Source of the DNA: Acidobacteria bacterium Ga0074141
GTDB lineage: Bacteria; Acidobacteriota; Blastocatellia; Pyrinomonadales; Pyrinomonadaceae
Assembly: GCA_001464665.1 (NCBI GenBank)
Contig: LNDP01000024.1
Span: 434,001 to 498,000, forward strand
Direction of reading: 5' to 3'
Length of the DNA stretch: 64,000 bases
Part shown: one piece after another, positions 17,601 to 26,858 of the stretch
Layout: every line of letters starts with the position of its first letter
How positions within the stretch are numbered: the first letter of the stretch is position 1
Notes under the pieces: model-generated
Seen by the model: the letters and a program-made list of their open reading frames with translations, nothing else
Database searches by the model: none
What the model was told of the DNA's origin: nothing
Position numbers and translations under genes: made by a program

Positions 17601-19801
17601 CAAATCAATCTCAGGGTACGGTAGATATCGTTACTGTCAATGGCACTTTGAACGGCCAGCCCTTTGCGGAATTACGAGCCGATGCGAGGTTCGAGGGGAC
17701 ATCGATCATTGTCGACTCCGCTTCAATAACCGCTGACGGCGGACGTGCGGCCTTCAATGGTCTATACGACCGCGCAACCGCTGAATTTAAGGGCGATTTG
17801 CGAGGCAAAAATGTTCCCGTGCCGCTTCTGACTGCCTTGTTGCCTGCAAGCGAATCGCTCCCGGCCGCAACGGGCACGATCGATTTTTCTGCAAGCGGGT
17901 CCGGAAATATAGAGCAGACCTCATCGATCCAGATCAAGTTCGAAGGCCGCGGCTCGAACATAGTTGTCAACGATAACGCTTTCGGTGAAGTACGATTCGA
18001 AGGCACAACCTCAGTTCAGACACTCAATGCTAGTCTGACGGCCGAATTGGCCGGGCGTCCGCAAGTGTTCCTTGCAAAACTTGACCTCAGCCAACGCGAA
18101 TTGCCGGTTCGGGTCGAGCATACGCTCGATCAAAGTCCGCTTGGGCCGTTTTTCGCACTTATCCCACAACTTAAGGGCTATTCGATTGGTGGAACGGGTA
18201 CAGGGAAGGTCGAGTTCGGCGGGCCATTAGCGTCGATCAGCGAAAGCGGAGAACGGACTTTCACCACCGCCAATCTTTCGGGTGTTGCGAGCTTTTCGCA
18301 ATTGACCTTACAGATACAGGAGTCGCCATTGACGGCACTCGAGCCAGTTCTGGTAAGGTTCTCACCGTCCGAGATAACCTTTGAAAGCCTCAAGCTCGCT
18401 GGCGGAGGCTCAAATTTGGTGGTGTCGGGGACAAAGGCGTTAACAGACAACGGCTTCAACAATTTGGCGATCGATGGAAGGCTCAATCTCACTCTGCTTA
18501 ACGCGTTTCCGGACATCGCCGCGGCTGACACGTTCTTTGGCGGAACGGCGGACGTTTCGGTCCGGCTTGCCGGGGTAAATCGGACAGCAAGGATTAATGG
18601 TACGGCGCAGCTCTCCAACGCGGCCGTAGCAACATTCATCGGCCCGAGCAGACTTTCGGCGGACAGGATAACCGGAACCGTCAGATTCACAGCCGATCAA
18701 GCTCAATTCGACAACTTATCGGGCTATTTGGGAGGCGGTTCCTTTTCAGCCGGTGGTGGCCTGCTGTTCGGCGACAATTTGGCCATCCAGTCGTACCGGG
18801 TGTCGCTTACGGGTTCAAACGTTACAGTTCCGCTACCCGAAAATTTTGTGACCACGGGCGACGCTCGGCTCGATTTTACAGGGACGCGTGTGGGAACGGA
18901 GCTTCTCAGTGTGATCTCAGGTAACATCCTCGCCCGGCGAAGTGTTTACAGCCGGGACATAGAACTCGCTAATGTGATCGGGGCTCGGCGTGAGGGATCT
19001 CTCGGTGGCGGGGGAACGTCTTCGGGCTTGGCTCCACGCTTCAACCTGAACATCACCGGAAGGGATGCTCTTATCGTCCGCAACAATATTGCCGACCTTA
19101 CCGCCTCGGTCTCCCTCCAACTAACTGGCACCACAAATAATCCAAGGATTGCGGGCAGGATAACATCGACGAGCGGAACTATCCTATTTCGGAACGACCG
19201 ATATGTGATCCAACGCGGAGTTCTTGAATTCCCGCCCGACACCAACATTGACCCGGTGATCTTTCTCCAGGCTGAATCTGAGATAAGCGGTTACCAGGTT
19301 TTCGTCAATCTATCCGGCCCATTGACGGATACAGAGGCTCTAACGGCCTCTGTTCGCTCGAACCCTGCCTTACCCGAACAGGATGTTATCTCGCTAATCA
19401 CTACGGGCAGCCTCTCAAATACTTCGACTGGCATTCCGACACTCGCTTCGACCGGCCTAAATACGGCCGCCGAAGTTTTGGCAGATTCGATCATCAACAC
19501 TCCGGCCCGGCGGGCTACAGACCGTCTTTTCGGCTTGAATGTGTTCGAGATCGATCCGATCATTTCGGGTGAACGGCTTGACCCGTCCGCCCGGTTGACC
19601 GTCGGTCGCCAGATAAATAATAACCTCCGTGTGACATATGCGACGAACCTCTCGCAAGATCAGAATCAGGTCGTAGCGTTCGAGTACCGTGTTTCGGATC
19701 GGCTTTCCTTCGTCGCCCAGTACGAACAACGCTCATTGAGTAACGTCACGCAAAACCGTGACAACGTGAGCTTTGAGGTTAGGTTCAGGAGGAGGTTTTG
19801 A
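14687..19801 (+). CDS. tamB: TamB-like translocation and assembly module protein
   Basis: A very large protein of 1704 residues. Residues about 20-45 are a single membrane anchor (WLRIILIGGG...LLFRGG), and the rest is a long repetitive beta-rich region. AsmA/TamB-like repeats run through it, and the conserved TamB C-terminal domain covers the last ~400 residues (GRITSTSGTILFRNDRYVIQ, then ARLTVGRQINNNLRVTYAT and VAFEYRVSDRLSFVAQYE). TamB-type proteins bridge the periplasm and are implicated in outer-membrane protein insertion and lipid traffic. The ATG at 14687 is preferred to an in-frame TTG 12 bases upstream. It is longer than E. coli TamB (about 1260). The next gene overlaps its stop and encodes the BamA/TamA-type partner. 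Confidence 0.88.
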   Translation: MPEELDTRQDAAPPSAPDPPAKRTFLAGKWLRIILIGGGVFVLLIALIAMLLFRGGAADTYVKNQFRDKMEYIGVVFDADVFRLNVFPLELELKNATFNDRVSGEKLFFIRDVRIGLTILDLFAWQTSREISVDSTEINGAEVWVRFDENGRSNFANLVSDERESSLSLKYDSISFLLLDSVVHFNDASRKIEADARNLTLSIRPTEEPLLDRPSRFLFELESTDSFFTYDGSRLEDVRIRATGIADPESADISELRIDTPIGFSILSGRLTDWQNFTYDLNIESSVDLTQTSTIFPLGTTLRGVGNFKGRVNGTGTNYRVEGNITSEALSADGVYLRAVDVAATVAGTNSQYEANGQAVAELFTFEDFRIEFPRIAGNVRGTGTDFRWVGELQAAAAKSGSITLGGLFLSDAVAELRDRRLDASAGNGRAQLFSVADNRFTDFRAQGLRVSVDGGTTSLSALTAQANSLQTDDYNIDGVSGRDLRVRSSGETTTVDIDGLQAREASIGDARLRNLTARDFELKDAPASTDLTLRDLTADRLDSGNNRVEGIKADTVSVSGGGPNTVVYSDRLRLARVDADGVVLGSLNIAGVRLTIREGRVEARSEDIDAGTVMLTESETFPEGGTIENVIAARPVYVLEPSGRYRATADMSIGGGTLGSINLGSARSSVVITNERAELNDLVAQVMDGEVAGQATIALNSRADSKFNANFTSLDISKLIALQSGRIVPIEGRATGRVDVSMRGTDFRTASGDINADIAASAGDEANGRIPLSGSLRVKADQGLLNVEDAKLNTGKTELAATGRFDLLGSDSDLALTLRSSDASETERMLRILDVSPGLTEQLDLYRVVLRDDLAFDGKITGSLAEPEFKGNVEFESIALREQELGRLSANINVSALGVFISDGKLLEVEGGQLDFDVQIPAAGLNNTSVTAQLNNISAGRLLTAIPIDLPESLRALRGNTSGKVELRGLPNQSQGTVDIVTVNGTLNGQPFAELRADARFEGTSIIVDSASITADGGRAAFNGLYDRATAEFKGDLRGKNVPVPLLTALLPASESLPAATGTIDFSASGSGNIEQTSSIQIKFEGRGSNIVVNDNAFGEVRFEGTTSVQTLNASLTAELAGRPQVFLAKLDLSQRELPVRVEHTLDQSPLGPFFALIPQLKGYSIGGTGTGKVEFGGPLASISESGERTFTTANLSGVASFSQLTLQIQESPLTALEPVLVRFSPSEITFESLKLAGGGSNLVVSGTKALTDNGFNNLAIDGRLNLTLLNAFPDIAAADTFFGGTADVSVRLAGVNRTARINGTAQLSNAAVATFIGPSRLSADRITGTVRFTADQAQFDNLSGYLGGGSFSAGGGLLFGDNLAIQSYRVSLTGSNVTVPLPENFVTTGDARLDFTGTRVGTELLSVISGNILARRSVYSRDIELANVIGARREGSLGGGGTSSGLAPRFNLNITGRDALIVRNNIADLTASVSLQLTGTTNNPRIAGRITSTSGTILFRNDRYVIQRGVLEFPPDTNIDPVIFLQAESEISGYQVFVNLSGPLTDTEALTASVRSNPALPEQDVISLITTGSLSNTSTGIPTLASTGLNTAAEVLADSIINTPARRATDRLFGLNVFEIDPIISGERLDPSARLTVGRQINNNLRVTYATNLSQDQNQVVAFEYRVSDRLSFVAQYEQRSLSNVTQNRDNVSFEVRFRRRF

Positions 19802-22800
19802 ACGGCCTGCTTTCGTCGCCATTATACAGCCTTCGAATGCTTGCCCGTCTTAAACGCCGGACTAGCTTCGGCGTGTTCGCACTGTTGCTTATTTTTGTGA
19901 TCTTTTACGCTGAGGTTTCCGCGCAAGTTGAGCTCGACGGCCGAAGAATACAGAACGTCAACATCGTTTTCGACGAACCTGCAGGCAATGATACCGATGT
20001 AGAACGATATAGACTTCTGGCGATAGCCGCTCTTGGAGAGACGTACTCGGCCATACGGGTTCGCGATGCGATCGCGGCGATTTTTGACACCCGCATGGCA
20101 GAAACGATCACGGCCGAAACCCGAACGATCGAGTCTGACCGAATTGACGTAATTTTTAGAATAAAACGGAGGACCGTTGCTCGTCGGGTCAACGTATCGA
20201 TTACGGAAGGAACGACGACAGGCGTTTCAGAACAAGAACTGCTCTTGAGGTTAAACCTGTTAGATCCCGGCATGACGGTCAGCGAACGCATCCTACAAAC
20301 AAATGCTGAAGTGCTGGTCGAGTATTTGCGCGACAGGGGGTTTTATCGGGCCGAAACAACATACGAGCAGATCCCGCTGCAGGCGAATAATGAGGTCGCA
20401 ATACTATTTAGGGTTTCGACCGGCCAAAAGGCCACGATCGAAAGCCTGGTCATCGACATACAGGATGCGAATAATGAGGCTCTTTTCCGCGGCCTTCGAT
20501 TAAACGCCGGAGCCGAATATTCGCGAGCGAAGCTCACCGAGGACGTTGAACGGCTCAGAACCAACCTACGCGACCAAGGATTTCTTGCTCCGCTGATCAA
20601 TGAACCTCGATTGATCTACGATAGCGAAACCAACAAAGTTTCTGTCGAACTTCGCGGGTCGGCGGGACCGGAGGTCGAGGTCGTCGTCGTTGCTGAAGGA
20701 TCGGGCGTCGGTGAAGGAACGCAGAGAAGACTTTTACCCGTCAAACGAGAAGGAACCCTCGATTTTGCTGCGATCATTGAAGGCGAACGAAGGCTGGAGA
20801 ACCACTTTCAGGAACGCGGATATTTCTTCGCCAACGTGACGTCGGTGTGTTCGGTCGATCCGCCTCTAGTGGCCCCAACGGACGGCATTCCTTCGGAGTC
20901 AGCGTTCGTCTGCTCCTCGCTGAACAGTGCGGAACTCGCTGGCCAGAAGGTGAACATCAAATACCTGGTCGATCTCAATCGGCGACTCAAACTCGTAGAG
21001 ATCCGGCTTCGGGGCACAGAACTTTTCGATATTGACGAGATTAGGAGCGTTCTCGAATCTCAGGAGGCGAACATCCTCGGCTGGATCCCTGTCTTCGGGT
21101 ACGGTCGCGGATACACGAGCCAACGACTTCTTGAAAATGACGCCGCATTGATCCGGTCTCTTCTGCTCGAACTGGGCTACCGAAACGCGGAGGTTCGTGT
21201 TAATCAAGGTGTTTCGCTTGACGGTGAGAACCTGATCATCACCTTTGTAGTAGACGAGGGTGTGCCGACGATCATAACCGAGGTGGAGATTCGAGGGAAC
21301 GCAGCGATATCCAATGATGAACTCTTCCGCCAGTTGCCCGAGTACGCCGGCCGAAACATCTCGATCGCTCGGGTGCGTAACGGCCAGCGAGCTCTTGCTA
21401 CACTCTACTCCGATCGTGGCTACTTCGACGCGAGTGTCAATTTCTCGTTTGATGAACTTCCGCCAGATCCCGACACCGGCTCGCCACGCTATAAGCTTAT
21501 CTACAACATACAAAATGAAGGCAGGCCGGTAATTGCGAACCGCTTGCTAGTTGCCGGCAATGAACGAACCAAGACGCAAGCCATTGAACGCGCTGTGGCT
21601 GTTGAGCCCGGGGCGTTGCTAAGATCGGCAGACCTATACGCAAGTGAGCAAGCTCTTTACTCATCAGATGCATTCGATCGGGTGTCTATCACGACCCGCC
21701 CTGCCGGAGATGCTCCTGATGGTAAAAGACTTGCAGACGTTGTGATCGAGGTTCAAGAGCAAAAGCCGCGGCTTTTGCAGTATGGTGCCGGATATTCAAC
21801 CGACATTGGATGGAGCGGGTTTGCGGACATTCGCCACTTCAACTTGCTCGGAAACCTTTGGCAAGGCGGCACGAGCGTCCGGTGGAGCCAGCGACGGCAG
21901 CTATTTCAGATCGATTTCGTCAATCCGCGATTCTTGAGGGATCGAGAACGAAGGTTTGCTCCGCTCACGATCTCAGCTCAATACCAGCGAGATTCAACCG
22001 TCACCCGATTTTTCCGCTCGGCCTTTGATCGGGGAACCTTTGGCATCGTGCAAAGACTTGATGAGGACGGGAATCCGATCGACGCATTTGGTGAAGCGGC
22101 CGGAAGCCCGACACTTGACCGACTGACCCTAACAGCCGAAACATTCCGGACACTTAGTCTCAAAGATCGATCATTGTTTTTCCTAAAGTATCGGTTCGAG
22201 AACGTAAGGCTGACTAATATCAATAGCCTGCTGATCGGCGACCTTTTACGGCCTGATGACAGGATCCGCATTTCCGGTTTCGGGGCTACGTTCGTTCGCG
22301 ATACGAGGAAGCGATGCGGTATCGAGTATTCGATTCTCGAGATCATTCAGCGAGGAGAACCGGGTGATCCGTGCAGATACAACGCGAGCGACCCCACCAA
22401 CGGCGACTACTTCACGGCCGAGTACAATGTCTCGCTCCCAGCACTTGGAGCAAACATCGGATTCCATAAGTTCCAAGCCTCTTACAACTATTATTACACC
22501 TTCCCGAAGCTGAAAAACACCACCATCGCTGCCCGAGGTATCATTGGGGTCGCGAGTGTCTTCTCTAAACGCGAACGATTTTCATCCGATGAGTTTCCAG
22601 ATCTCGAAGGCATTCTCCCGATCAGCGAACGCTTCTTTGCCGGGGGTTCGACAACACTTCGTGGGTTCGACTTTGAGTCCGCAGGCCCAAGGGTGGTCGT
22701 GGTTCCGCAGGGCGAGTTCCGGAACAATGACGGAGAGCCTGTTTTTCTCGACCCCTTCACCGTTCCTTTCGGAGGGAATGCACTTGCTGTCGTGAATCTC

Positions 22801-23121
22801 GAGGCGAGGGTTCCGGTCTCGAATACCGTAAGACTGGTGCCCTTTTACGACGGGGGAAATGTATTTCGCCGGCCGAGTGAGATCTTCAAACCCCCTTCGA
22901 TTCCAGAAAGCGATGTTTTTCGGCGCAATCTACGAGCTTTGTGGTCCCACACGGTCGGTGTGGGGATCAGGCTTAAAACACCGATCGGCGGCGAGTTTGC
23001 GATCGATTACGGCTACCTTTTGAACCCGCCGTCATTCATCATCCCGCAGGGCAACAACCCGCCGGCTTTTTTCCGGCTTCCGCAGGGCCAGCTGCATTTC
23101 CGTTTCTCGCAAGCCTTTTAA
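19798..23121 (+). CDS. BamA/TamA-family outer membrane protein (POTRA repeats plus 16-stranded barrel)
   Basis: 1107 residues from a TTG that overlaps the tamB stop by four bases, with an AGGAGG five bases before it. An ATG at 19837 (MLARLKRR) is the alternative; either precedes a signal peptide ending in VSAQ. Residues about 50-700 contain several POTRA units, recognisable by G.Y..A.V repeats such as YLRDRGFYRAETTY, NLRDQGFLAPLI, LLLELGYRNAEVRV and LYSDRGYFDASVNF. The C-terminal ~430 residues are the surface-antigen barrel (YGAGYSTDIGWSGFADI), ending in a terminal phenylalanine (LHFRFSQAF), as outer-membrane beta-signals do. Adjacent TamB suggests this is its partner, acting in outer-membrane protein assembly; a BamA role is not excluded. 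Confidence 0.9.
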   Translation: MNGLLSSPLYSLRMLARLKRRTSFGVFALLLIFVIFYAEVSAQVELDGRRIQNVNIVFDEPAGNDTDVERYRLLAIAALGETYSAIRVRDAIAAIFDTRMAETITAETRTIESDRIDVIFRIKRRTVARRVNVSITEGTTTGVSEQELLLRLNLLDPGMTVSERILQTNAEVLVEYLRDRGFYRAETTYEQIPLQANNEVAILFRVSTGQKATIESLVIDIQDANNEALFRGLRLNAGAEYSRAKLTEDVERLRTNLRDQGFLAPLINEPRLIYDSETNKVSVELRGSAGPEVEVVVVAEGSGVGEGTQRRLLPVKREGTLDFAAIIEGERRLENHFQERGYFFANVTSVCSVDPPLVAPTDGIPSESAFVCSSLNSAELAGQKVNIKYLVDLNRRLKLVEIRLRGTELFDIDEIRSVLESQEANILGWIPVFGYGRGYTSQRLLENDAALIRSLLLELGYRNAEVRVNQGVSLDGENLIITFVVDEGVPTIITEVEIRGNAAISNDELFRQLPEYAGRNISIARVRNGQRALATLYSDRGYFDASVNFSFDELPPDPDTGSPRYKLIYNIQNEGRPVIANRLLVAGNERTKTQAIERAVAVEPGALLRSADLYASEQALYSSDAFDRVSITTRPAGDAPDGKRLADVVIEVQEQKPRLLQYGAGYSTDIGWSGFADIRHFNLLGNLWQGGTSVRWSQRRQLFQIDFVNPRFLRDRERRFAPLTISAQYQRDSTVTRFFRSAFDRGTFGIVQRLDEDGNPIDAFGEAAGSPTLDRLTLTAETFRTLSLKDRSLFFLKYRFENVRLTNINSLLIGDLLRPDDRIRISGFGATFVRDTRKRCGIEYSILEIIQRGEPGDPCRYNASDPTNGDYFTAEYNVSLPALGANIGFHKFQASYNYYYTFPKLKNTTIAARGIIGVASVFSKRERFSSDEFPDLEGILPISERFFAGGSTTLRGFDFESAGPRVVVVPQGEFRNNDGEPVFLDPFTVPFGGNALAVVNLEARVPVSNTVRLVPFYDGGNVFRRPSEIFKPPSIPESDVFRRNLRALWSHTVGVGIRLKTPIGGEFAIDYGYLLNPPSFIIPQGNNPPAFFRLPQGQLHFRFSQAF

Positions 23122-23126
23122 GCTCC

Positions 23127-25679
23127 TTATTGTACGGAATCAGTCGTGATGACTTGAGGGTCGTTTTTCCTGAGCCGTCGTTTTGCTTTGCGCGAAAATT
23201 GTCTTTCAACGCTCGAACTTCCGCCGCCAGGTTCGACAAGCCCGTCCCGAGTTGACTCGACATCGATCAGATCGGCCCCCATATTTCGCAAACGGTTCCG
23301 TTCTTTTGCTTGATACATCTCACGGTCTGCGATCTCGATAAGTTCGTCAAACGTCTGGCCGGACGATGGGTAGCTCGCAGCCCCGATACTGATCCCGACG
23401 CTTGCAACGCCTCCGTCGTCGATCAACTCAAATGCCGCGACTTCCTCTTCGATCCTACGGGACAGGTTTCGGACAAACTCCGTGTCCGTTTCGGGAACAA
23501 TGGCCACGAATTCGTCGCCGCCGTAGCGAGCCAGAAAATCGTAATCCCTTAGCTGTTCGCGAATGACGTTTCCGATGCCTCGGAGCATTGAATCTCCGAA
23601 CTTGTGTCCGTAGGTGTCGTTGACCTTTTTGAAACCGTCGAGATCCAAAACGAGAAGCTGGAAACTTGTACCGTTGCGTCCGGCCCGCTGGACCTCTTTT
23701 GCAAACTCTCCGGTGAGGGCCCTTGAATTAGGAAGTCCTGTCAAAGCATCAGTCAAAGCATGCAACTGCGTCTCGGCGTGCACGAGTGCCTTTTCTATGG
23801 CATCGGCGGCCAGCTTTGACGCCGTCTCGAAAATGCGCAAGTGCTCGTCCTCGAAGTTGTCGATCTTGGAAGCATATAGCGAAACAACCCCGACGAGGCG
23901 ATCGTCGGCGAGCAGCGGAACGGCCGCCATGGTTCTAAACGAAGCTGCAAAGTCAGCCCCGGTAAAAGCGAAATCGAGAGCTGGGTCGACATTGCTTACA
24001 GACTTGCGTGACCGAAGTGCGAATCCTGTTGCCCCTTCTCCGGACACGAGCTTTCGACCTGATATCTCAGATGCGTGCAGCCCGTTCACATGGACAGCCT
24101 TCGCAGTATCGTCATTAGATTCTATGAGATAGATCGCACAGGTGTCGTAAGGAATAAACGTTGCGAGTTTCTCAGCGAGTAGTTCCAACGTCTCCGACAG
24201 TTTAAGAGCACCGCTAAAGTCTCGTGCAAGAGAAAATAAAGTGAACGCCTCGTGATTCGCTCTTTTGATCTGGTCGATAAACGTGGGGTTTACTGACTCG
24301 TCGATACTTAGGTCGGTAAGCGAATCGATCGTGTAAGGGCTTAGTCCGTTCGCTTCGATCTCGGCATCGAAAATATCAAGATTTCGAAGAAAGATCTCGG
24401 TCAACATTGGATCGAACTTGCTTCCTGCAAGCGAACGAACGGTCTTGATCGCAGTTTGCCGCGTCAAGGCCTTTCGGTACGGCCGATCCTCCTGTAGCGT
24501 GTCGAACATATCGGCAATCGCGATTATCCGTGCCGTGACCGGTATCTTTCGCCCCCTAAGTCCTTCGGGATAACCACTCCCATCCCAAGCTTCGTGATGA
24601 TACTTTACGGTAGGCACGACCGGGTACGGGAAGCCAACCTTTTCGAGGATGGACGCGCCGACGGAACAGTGTATCTTTGTCTTTTCGGCCTCGGCGGGCG
24701 TAAGTCCATCGGGCTTGTTCAAAATATGATCGGGAACGGCAAGCTTGCCGATATCATGTAGTAGGGCGCCCATTTTCAGGGCGCTTATGTCATTTTCAGA
24801 AAGTCCCAAAATTCTTCCGAGCCCAACAGCGTAGATCTGCGTGCGTCTTACATGCCCTAGCCCGACCTGATCTCGCGCGTCAATAGCCGTTGCCAAGGCT
24901 TCGACCGTAGCAAGATGTAGCCTACTTGCCTCCTTTATCTCAGCAGTTTTCGATTCGAGGCTACGCACGTGCATTCGATGGGCGATTTTCACCGCCACAG
25001 CGATCGGTACCGCAAGCCAGGCCAATTCGAGTCCGAAGTGATTGACCGCAAGAACGAGAAGAAGTGTAGAAACCACAGCGAGGATCGTCCGCCGGGCGAC
25101 AAGACTCGGCCTATCGCGTTTGAGACCAACGCTTCGCGCAGTTTCTGCGTCCTTGCGTGGTCCAGCTGTTAGCACAGTTGAAAGAAAAAAGACCGCAGCC
25201 ATCACCAAGATCGAGAGGATCATTTCGACCGGGACCATACCGTTCCCAAGTGCTGCCGCTTCTGGATTATTTCGAAAATTCGTCTCTGCCAGCGTGTAAG
25301 AGTGGGCTGAAGCAGCTATCACAAGCGCTTCTGTCGCGAGATCATAAACGTTGGGGGCTGTGTTATCCGAAACTTCCGCTAACTCAGAAAGTGAGGCTGC
25401 GAGCATTACCAGCACAGCTCCGGGGACCCCAAGCCAGACCGCGGACCAAAACGTCAAGATCAACTTGGGATCTAAAGCGATGCTCGTCGCCGGGATCGTT
25501 AACTTGAACCGCCCGATCATTGCCGCGATCAAGCAAGACGCCACCAGTAAAGTGAAGTCCGGGAAGCTAAACGAAAGTGCCTCCGTAATGGCAAGAACGA
25601 TCGCAAGCACTCCTGCGGCCAGAATAACCAACTCGGTCTTTGAATCTCCCAGTTCAAACTGTAAAGCTCTCGACTGCAT
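23127..25679 (-). CDS. Membrane HD-GYP / GAF / GGDEF cyclic-di-GMP enzyme
   Basis: 850 residues. The N-terminal ~235 form several membrane helices. The HD-GYP domain (about 255-430) is intact: HDIGKLAVPDHILNKP and HHEAWDGSGYPEGL. A GAF domain follows (about 480-640, LAEKLATFIPYDTCAIYLI). The GGDEF domain (about 655-815) has DALTGLPNSRAL, ARYGGDEFVAIV and an inhibitory I-site RDYD five residues before GGDEF. HD-GYP domains degrade cyclic-di-GMP and GGDEF domains make it, so the protein is potentially bifunctional, with GAF as sensor. The last ~50 residues are basic and low-complexity (FSRKAKRRLRKND). It is convergent with the BamA-like gene with a five-base gap. Confidence 0.92.
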   Translation of the reverse strand: MQSRALQFELGDSKTELVILAAGVLAIVLAITEALSFSFPDFTLLVASCLIAAMIGRFKLTIPATSIALDPKLILTFWSAVWLGVPGAVLVMLAASLSELAEVSDNTAPNVYDLATEALVIAASAHSYTLAETNFRNNPEAAALGNGMVPVEMILSILVMAAVFFLSTVLTAGPRKDAETARSVGLKRDRPSLVARRTILAVVSTLLLVLAVNHFGLELAWLAVPIAVAVKIAHRMHVRSLESKTAEIKEASRLHLATVEALATAIDARDQVGLGHVRRTQIYAVGLGRILGLSENDISALKMGALLHDIGKLAVPDHILNKPDGLTPAEAEKTKIHCSVGASILEKVGFPYPVVPTVKYHHEAWDGSGYPEGLRGRKIPVTARIIAIADMFDTLQEDRPYRKALTRQTAIKTVRSLAGSKFDPMLTEIFLRNLDIFDAEIEANGLSPYTIDSLTDLSIDESVNPTFIDQIKRANHEAFTLFSLARDFSGALKLSETLELLAEKLATFIPYDTCAIYLIESNDDTAKAVHVNGLHASEISGRKLVSGEGATGFALRSRKSVSNVDPALDFAFTGADFAASFRTMAAVPLLADDRLVGVVSLYASKIDNFEDEHLRIFETASKLAADAIEKALVHAETQLHALTDALTGLPNSRALTGEFAKEVQRAGRNGTSFQLLVLDLDGFKKVNDTYGHKFGDSMLRGIGNVIREQLRDYDFLARYGGDEFVAIVPETDTEFVRNLSRRIEEEVAAFELIDDGGVASVGISIGAASYPSSGQTFDELIEIADREMYQAKERNRLRNMGADLIDVESTRDGLVEPGGGSSSVERQFSRKAKRRLRKNDPQVITTDSVQ

Positions 25680-25887
25680 AACGAAGCGACAACAAACTCC
25701 CGCTTCAACATATTCAAATTACGTGCCGTCCCATCCGGTTCAGCCCGAGCCCGCAGAAAAGGGGTTTCGATGACGTATTGAGATGGATATACTATTAACA
25801 GATTCAGATTGACCGATTAAGATGACCCTTTTCGATCAAATTGGCATTGTGGTGAGTTCAATATCCTCCCGAGAATTTAATCTCGGT

Positions 25888-26826
25888 ATGGTAACGCGTT
25901 TGACTTGTCTCATTCTGCTTGTTTCGATGACGGGCTTTGGCCAACGCGATGAGCCTATTCGAGTACAGACTGAACTTGTAGGCTTTGAAGTAAAAGCGAC
26001 GGATAAAGACGGCAGGCCGGTCAGCGGACTTACGGCAGACCGTTTCCGCGTTTTCGAGAATGGAGTAGAGCGAAAGATCGACTTTTTTCAGCCAATGTCC
26101 CGCCTGGTCGGCAATCGCCCGCTAGCGGTCGTTTTTGCTCTCGATGTATCAGGCAGCATGACGAAAGCGGAACTTGAACGCCTTCGATCTTCACTTAGTG
26201 AGTTCGTCCGCCGGCTCGAAGGCCCGGAGGCGTATTTTTCAGTTATCACCTTCGCGATGAATGTGAAGACCGTAGTCCCGTTCACAAACCGACGACAACG
26301 ACTAGACGAAAGACTCGGGCGGCTTCGGCATGATAGGGAGGGGCTTTCGACACACGCCTACGATGCGATCGATGCTGCTGTCAGGTCGATAGTTAGAAAC
26401 GGTCCGAAAACAGGTCCGGGCCGAATCCCGCAGCGGGCGGTGATAGTGATCACTGATGGATTTCCGGTTGGGGACGTCGTCTCATCGAAAACAGTCATCG
26501 AACGAGCCAACAAGGCCGGAGTGAGCGTACACTCCGTGATCCTTCCATCTTTTTCGCGAGCGGGCCAAGGCAGGGCACCCGTCATTACACCTTTCGAAGC
26601 AAGTGGGCTCACGGAGGCGACGGGAGGAATAAGCATTGTGGCCACAGAAAAGAACTTCGATCCAATACTTTCTCGGCTAGCAGTAGCGATCGACGAATCC
26701 TACGTCATAGCCCTCTATCCGACCCGGGATTCGGGCGCGGGAAGTGGATTTCAAACTGTCAGGATCGAATCGACGGATGGATACGAGATCAAGCAGAATC
26801 GATCGGGCTACCTGATCCGAGAGTGA
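25888..26826 (+). CDS. VWFA-domain protein of the acidobacterial type, exported
   Basis: 312 residues from the ATG at 25888, giving a signal peptide MVTRLTCLILLVSMTGFG. Residues about 20-75 are the conserved lead-in of VWFA-related acidobacterial proteins (VGFEVKATDKDGRPVSGL, then DRFRVFENGVERKI). The VWA domain has an intact metal-ion-dependent adhesion site: DVSGS, a threonine in STHAYDA, and the aspartate in ITDGFP. Likely a periplasmic or surface protein-binding protein; the ligand is unknown. The frame also offers ATG 25822, adding 22 residues, but that puts an acidic stretch before the signal peptide. A CCGAGA...TCTCGG hairpin lies at 25869-25886 immediately before the chosen start. Confidence 0.82.
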   Translation: MVTRLTCLILLVSMTGFGQRDEPIRVQTELVGFEVKATDKDGRPVSGLTADRFRVFENGVERKIDFFQPMSRLVGNRPLAVVFALDVSGSMTKAELERLRSSLSEFVRRLEGPEAYFSVITFAMNVKTVVPFTNRRQRLDERLGRLRHDREGLSTHAYDAIDAAVRSIVRNGPKTGPGRIPQRAVIVITDGFPVGDVVSSKTVIERANKAGVSVHSVILPSFSRAGQGRAPVITPFEASGLTEATGGISIVATEKNFDPILSRLAVAIDESYVIALYPTRDSGAGSGFQTVRIESTDGYEIKQNRSGYLIRE

Positions 26827-26858
26827 CAGGCATATCTCCGCAAAACTGTCTGTCAGCG

